Of a DNA stretch of 50,106 nt, positions 46,023 through 50,106 are shown in pieces. The stretch covers positions 1 through 50,106 of the forward strand of contig NMRA01000493.1 in the NCBI GenBank assembly GCA_002633005.1, in the 5' to 3' direction. How positions within the stretch are numbered: the stretch's first letter is position 1; every line of letters begins with the position of its first letter. A program made the position numbers and the translations under genes. Source of the stretch: Phoronis australis (Eukaryota; Phoronida; Phoronidae). The notes under the pieces are model-generated. The model had not been told where the DNA came from. It did no database searches and saw only the letters and a program-made list of their open reading frames with translations.

Positions 46023-46224
46023 TTTAGAGGTTGCGTTTGAAGTTGTTCTGTCTTCAAATCGTGATTGCGGCTTCGGGACCTTTCCAAAGCTTTAGCGGCA
46101 AAACTTTGTACTAAACTGCAAATAGTGACATCTGGTGTGTAACACTAAAAGGTTTCCAAAGTGGCGGTCAATTTGATTTTGTAAAAATATTCTCCTGTTG
46201 CTCACAGAGACGTGAAATTCGACA
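46023..46224. promoter_or_regulatory. Shared promoter region of APRT (-) and TRIP13 (+)
   Basis: Only 202 bp separates the two divergent start codons, so both 5' UTRs and core promoters must lie here unless non-coding first exons exist elsewhere. No TATA box is evident. Repeats flank it but none is recognised inside. Confidence 0.65.
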
Positions 46225-49200
46225 ATGGATCATGTTACAGATATTGAACATGCTCTTCCTGACACAATGAGTTATGAAGATGAAACTGATCCGGTTGTCT
46301 TGGTTGAAGTTTGTCAAAAAAATAGCAGGTTTGTATTTTTTCATGTTCAATGACACAATCAAGTGCCATTGCCAATGCCGGGCATTGTTACATACGTGAA
46401 CTTGGAATCCTGCTTAATCTCAAGATTAAGCGGATTGAGTGTTGCGTGAACTTGGAATTCGCGAGGTAACTCGACAAGTTCACTCAAATAATCATGTCCA
46501 TAAAACATTGCACTGCACTAAATCAAGTTACATGTCAGTTTTAATCAACCTTTTCAATTACGGGCGATCAGTTTCACCAAACATTAATGATTAATCGATT
46601 TATCCATTCACATATTCCTCCGGTTCAGCGACACAAGTTACGGTAAAGGTGAAAATGGTTGATCGCGAGGCCAATAATTTTTACAAAAATTCTTTTCACC
46701 GAACAAAAATTCCACCTTTTTGCCTCAAAGAATATTCAATTCCAAGTTCACGCATACGTGATCTTGAGATTAAAGGCGAAGGCAACCTTTTTCCATGTCG
46801 TTGATTATCTCAGACATATTTTTCACTTATTTACTGCTTTTCGTAATTTAATTATTTTTTTAAATAATTACTTGTCGTCTACTCCGGAAGTGACGTTTTG
46901 GGGCGCCAATTTCCAACTTATCACAACCGAGGTAGAACAATGACTGACTCGACAGCTCTCACAGTCAGACTATAATGAAAAGAAATTGGCGCGAAACTCT
47001 TGCCTCCCAAAACGTCACTTCCGGAGCAGAGGACGAGAAATTTATCAAATTACGAAAAGCTGTAATTAAGTGAAAAATGTGTCTGGGATAATCAACGAAC
47101 CTTATTTTTGCTAAAAAGTGACATGAAAAAAGGTTGCCTTCGCCTTTAAGCAGGATTCCAAGTTTATGCACAGCACCATTTCCAGGTGCTGTTGACTTGT
47201 TGTTTGCTATACCTTCACAACTTCAGGCTTCACCTCTTCTAGACATTGTCGTTTTGACTTGCTACAGTAGAGAAGGTGGCCATCCCATAGCACTCCAATT
47301 ACACCAGAATTACACATGTACATACTATAATCATAATCTTACTCTGAGACCGGGACGCTGTCTCGGCTTAAGGCTTAGCCTAGCTGTTGCAGTGTTGGTG
47401 TCTTCGTGGATGGCGAAAAAGTGGGGGCTATAGCCCCCCCTCCACCCCCCAGGCTATGGTGTGCCGCCCATGGTCTAAACTCACAAACAAACAATCCAGC
47501 AAGGAAACCTTTTTCTCGAGCAGTCCTTCAAACCGGCAACAGGTTGTGCCAGGCGAGGGATGTCATATCCCTTGTTCTTGGCACTTTGTAAAAATGGCAC
47601 CTTAACGAAGCACTGCTCAAAAAAGTTTGATTAAGGGAATACTAGTTAGTTTGAACAGCAAAGAGCTAATGATACCAATAGCTTCCTAAAGTGTCCCTCT
47701 ATGCACACAAGGTACTTAGCAAAATGACTTTGATGGTTTAATCAGTGTGAGACATAATTTGCTGAAAATCTTCCAGTGTATGGAGGGTCTTTGGGATGGC
47801 CTCCCGTCTCTACTGCAGCCAGTTGAGACAATGGTACTGTCTACACCTGTTCACAACTGCGCACCAGCCTGTCTTGGCCGCAGATCACAGCAGAAGGCCA
47901 TAGCCAGCCAGAAGACTAGTTAAAATCAAAATACAGCTAGGAACCACTGCAGGCTATTTTATCGCGGCATCATTAGGGATATGATGACAGCTTCGTCGAA
48001 GAAATTTTGTTCAGGAATTTAGTTTGTGGGTATTAAAATACATCTGGCTTTGTTACTTCCACTGTGGGACGATACCACAAACATATTTATTTGTGTTCAT
48101 AATAACTGGGAAAAGTAGCCCACCCAAGTCAGCGACAAAATACTAGAGACCAGAGGTCAGATTACCCGTCTGTTTTCAGTTCTTATCAGCTTATCATCTC
48201 CTCTTTAAAAGAGCCCGCTAGGTCAGAACAGTTAGAACATACCAGGTTTAATATTTGTCTGCAGTTGTCCTTCAGTGCCATCACATCAATCACGTTTATA
48301 GTAAAGGATATCCCTTTAAACAGTGTTAAATCACAATGCACAATAAATCTGGTTCCTCGGCTTCTGCGATTCTTCTGTCGGAACAACACGTTCTCATTTG
48401 TTCTTGTCACTTTAACAAATAATTTGAGGGTACATGACCTCATTTGTACTTATATTACAGATGAGCATCGTCTTTATATAAACATGTAAAAACAAAGGAA
48501 GTACTATGATTGATATCTTTGAGATCAAATTTGCTTCTTTAAATATGATTTTTCCATTAATTTCCAGTACTGTCCGTCGAGGTGGGGTCAGAGGTCATGT
48601 CACTAAGTTGCTACAACAAAACTACTGTGTGGATGGCGAGCTGAGAATCACAGACTTTGACGACAGTTTTTTGAAAGAACACGTCCACTCAGTAGTAGTC
48701 ACCTGTGATAGTGAGCAGAGTAAAGTAGGTGTGACACACTGCATATTGCAAATGGAATGTGTTGATGAAAAAGACCACTAGGTGGCATGTTGGCATTCTT
48801 GATTGATGATGCTGAATTTCGTATAACAAATAGCTAGACGATTATGTGTGAAAGCAGCAATATGTCAGACCTATCCATGATATGATAAAAGAGTCAGTTG
48901 CAAACTTATTTTATTCCACTGTGATGTTGAGAATTTCGGGCTTTGGACATGCAGCAAGCCACTTTAAATGTTAGTAGTGTTCATGCACTGTCACTGAATA
49001 AATGTAGATTGAAATTTTAGATAGATTTCAATCTAGTTGTTTTAAGGAACCAAAATTGTTTTGATGATTATTATTGTTCTTCCATTCAGAATGATTTTTA
49101 TCGACTTGAAATTATTTAAGTGGATGTTTATGTTCTAATTCTGACAAACACAGTATTGTTCATCTACTTCGTGGATGATTGTACCGTATTGCCGCGCTAT

Positions 49201-50106
49201 TAGTCCATGGGCGTCTGTGCTTAACAGTGCTTGTATGCGAAACTTAGGCGTACGGGCCATTATACGAACCACTTGGGATCAAATTGCCATGAAAGAGGCA
49301 TTATTTCTGATATTGGCCGTGGGCCTAAAGGTCAGTTAGTAGTTGATATGGTGCCATTATATGTTTTTGCAGGAATTGGAATATGGATTCCAATGTGCAC
49401 CAATGTTAGTTAGTGTATAGAAATGTTTTGAACGGTGACAGGGACTATCTTATTTCTTGATTTCAGCCTGTAGATCTGGCAAAAGCCAAGTTTGACATTC
49501 ATGTCTACCAACTTCATGAGGATGGTCCTGGTTCAGAGGAACTAGAGGAAGATGACCTGTCTGCCGCGCAGCATTGGTTGATGCCATGTACAGAGTTTGA
49601 GGGGATTTGGGAGAGTCTAGTGTTCGATGCTCATATTAAGCATGAGGTAAGTGTTAGTATATTCTTGCATTCACTAGTGAATGCGTTGTGCTGATTTTGA
49701 GGGCATTTTGAACACTCATATAGTATTTCCACTCACGTATGTTATGTTTGCGTGTGGGCGCTTTCAGAAACCAAGTCCCAAGGGCAGTTCTCTCAGTAGC
49801 ATTTTGCTTTTCCTGTACTTTGGAAAGTAATGGCAAGTTGTCAATATTTATTTCTCATCTTTTATTAGTACTGTAGAAATATTCCAAGTTGATTGCTGAA
49901 GGATTTACCAGACTTTTCTCTTGGTTGACAAACTGACATCTTACAACGCATCTTAAACTACCAAGTGCATGTTTGTCCATGTCTCTTTGATGTCAGAAAA
50001 TGTTGAAATTTAAATAATACATAATGAACTTTGAACTGCATTATAATCATTATATGAAATTTCCAAAATGCACTAAACTTGGACAAAGTTCCATGGAATG
50101 GTTGTT
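46225..50106 (+). CDS. TRIP13: TRIP13 / PCH2 AAA+ ATPase, first three coding exons
   Basis: Exons 46225-46328, 48568-48724 and 49467-49646 join in phases 2 and 0 and code residues 1-147; the rest lies beyond the window. The sequence starts MDHVTDIEHALPDTMSYEDE and continues with VVLVEVCQKNSR, RITDFDDSFLKEHVHSV, FDIHVYQLHEDGPGSEELEE and AAQHWLMP.TEFEGIWESLVFD, aligning along the N-terminal substrate-recognition domain of TRIP13. With p31comet, TRIP13 remodels HORMA proteins (MAD2, meiotic HORMADs) in the spindle checkpoint and meiosis. The AAA+ module (Walker A/B) must be coded downstream. Splice sites are canonical and no disruption is seen. It shares a 202-bp divergent promoter region with APRT. 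Confidence 0.95.
46738..47165. repeat. Large inverted repeat in TRIP13 intron 1
   Basis: Arms about 46738-46915 and 46985-47165 are inverted, diverged copies sharing ATTCCAAGTT, AAAGGCGAAGGCAACCTTTT, CGTTGATTATC.CAGACA, CTTTTCGTAATTT and CCGGAAGTGACGTTTTGGG, with about 70 bp between. A further partial copy of the end (GTGAACTTGGAATC, CTTAATCTCAAGATTAAG) occurs at 46400-46470. It is probably a palindromic MITE. Confidence 0.75.
48775..48788 (+). promoter_or_regulatory. CTCF-like motif in TRIP13 intron 2
   Basis: CCACTAGGTGGCAT, 50 bp after the exon 2 donor and outside any clear copy of the modular repeat. Same orientation as the array at 44.9-45.5 kb. Confidence 0.4.

Overview
The window looks like about 50 kb of nuclear DNA from an invertebrate animal, from a draft assembly. 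Genes have GT-AG introns and metazoan protein families. The DNA is AT-rich and crowded with nested transposon remnants and minisatellites, and single Ns and an 85-N gap mark contig joins. A marine invertebrate (invertebrate deuterostome or lophotrochozoan) fits, but the sequence does not fix the species.

Layout. (1) 1-9619, + strand: 3' six exons of a secreted chymotrypsin-fold (S1) serine protease with a Thr/Pro-rich linker, full catalytic triad and five predicted disulfides. Its S1 pocket is Gly189/Asp226, the reverse of trypsin. (2) 9620-13150: non-coding with a degraded MITE. (3) 13151-20813, + strand: a nine-finger C2H2 protein. Its second coding exon lies in a 1.8 kb near-identical tandem duplication with an N at the junction. 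(4) 20937-21440, - strand: last two exons of a carotenoid oxygenase (BCO/RPE65 family), each with a frameshift; one is explained by an 11-bp tandem duplication. (5) 23757-24725, + strand: intronless type II membrane PC-esterase (CASD1-like SGNH domain). (6) 24.8-38.5 kb: repeat-rich and gene-poor, with minisatellites, nested MITEs and an inverted/duplicated mosaic at 33.0-37.4 kb that is probably partly an assembly fault. (7) 38505-46022, - strand: complete four-exon adenine phosphoribosyltransferase (APRT, 178 aa). Introns carry a hairpin minisatellite, LINE and Gypsy fragments, and a modular repeat with CTCF-like motifs. (8) 46225 to the end, + strand: first three coding exons of TRIP13/PCH2, starting 202 bp from the APRT start codon, head to head.

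The genes are unrelated in pathway. The connected parts are the APRT/TRIP13 shared promoter region with the nearby CTCF-like array, and the tail-to-tail zinc finger / carotenoid oxygenase pair. The transposon layer can be read in order: one repeat at 23.6 kb preserves the empty site for a TTAA element at 4.8 kb, and one at 12.3 kb preserves the empty site for an hAT-type MITE at 29.5 kb.
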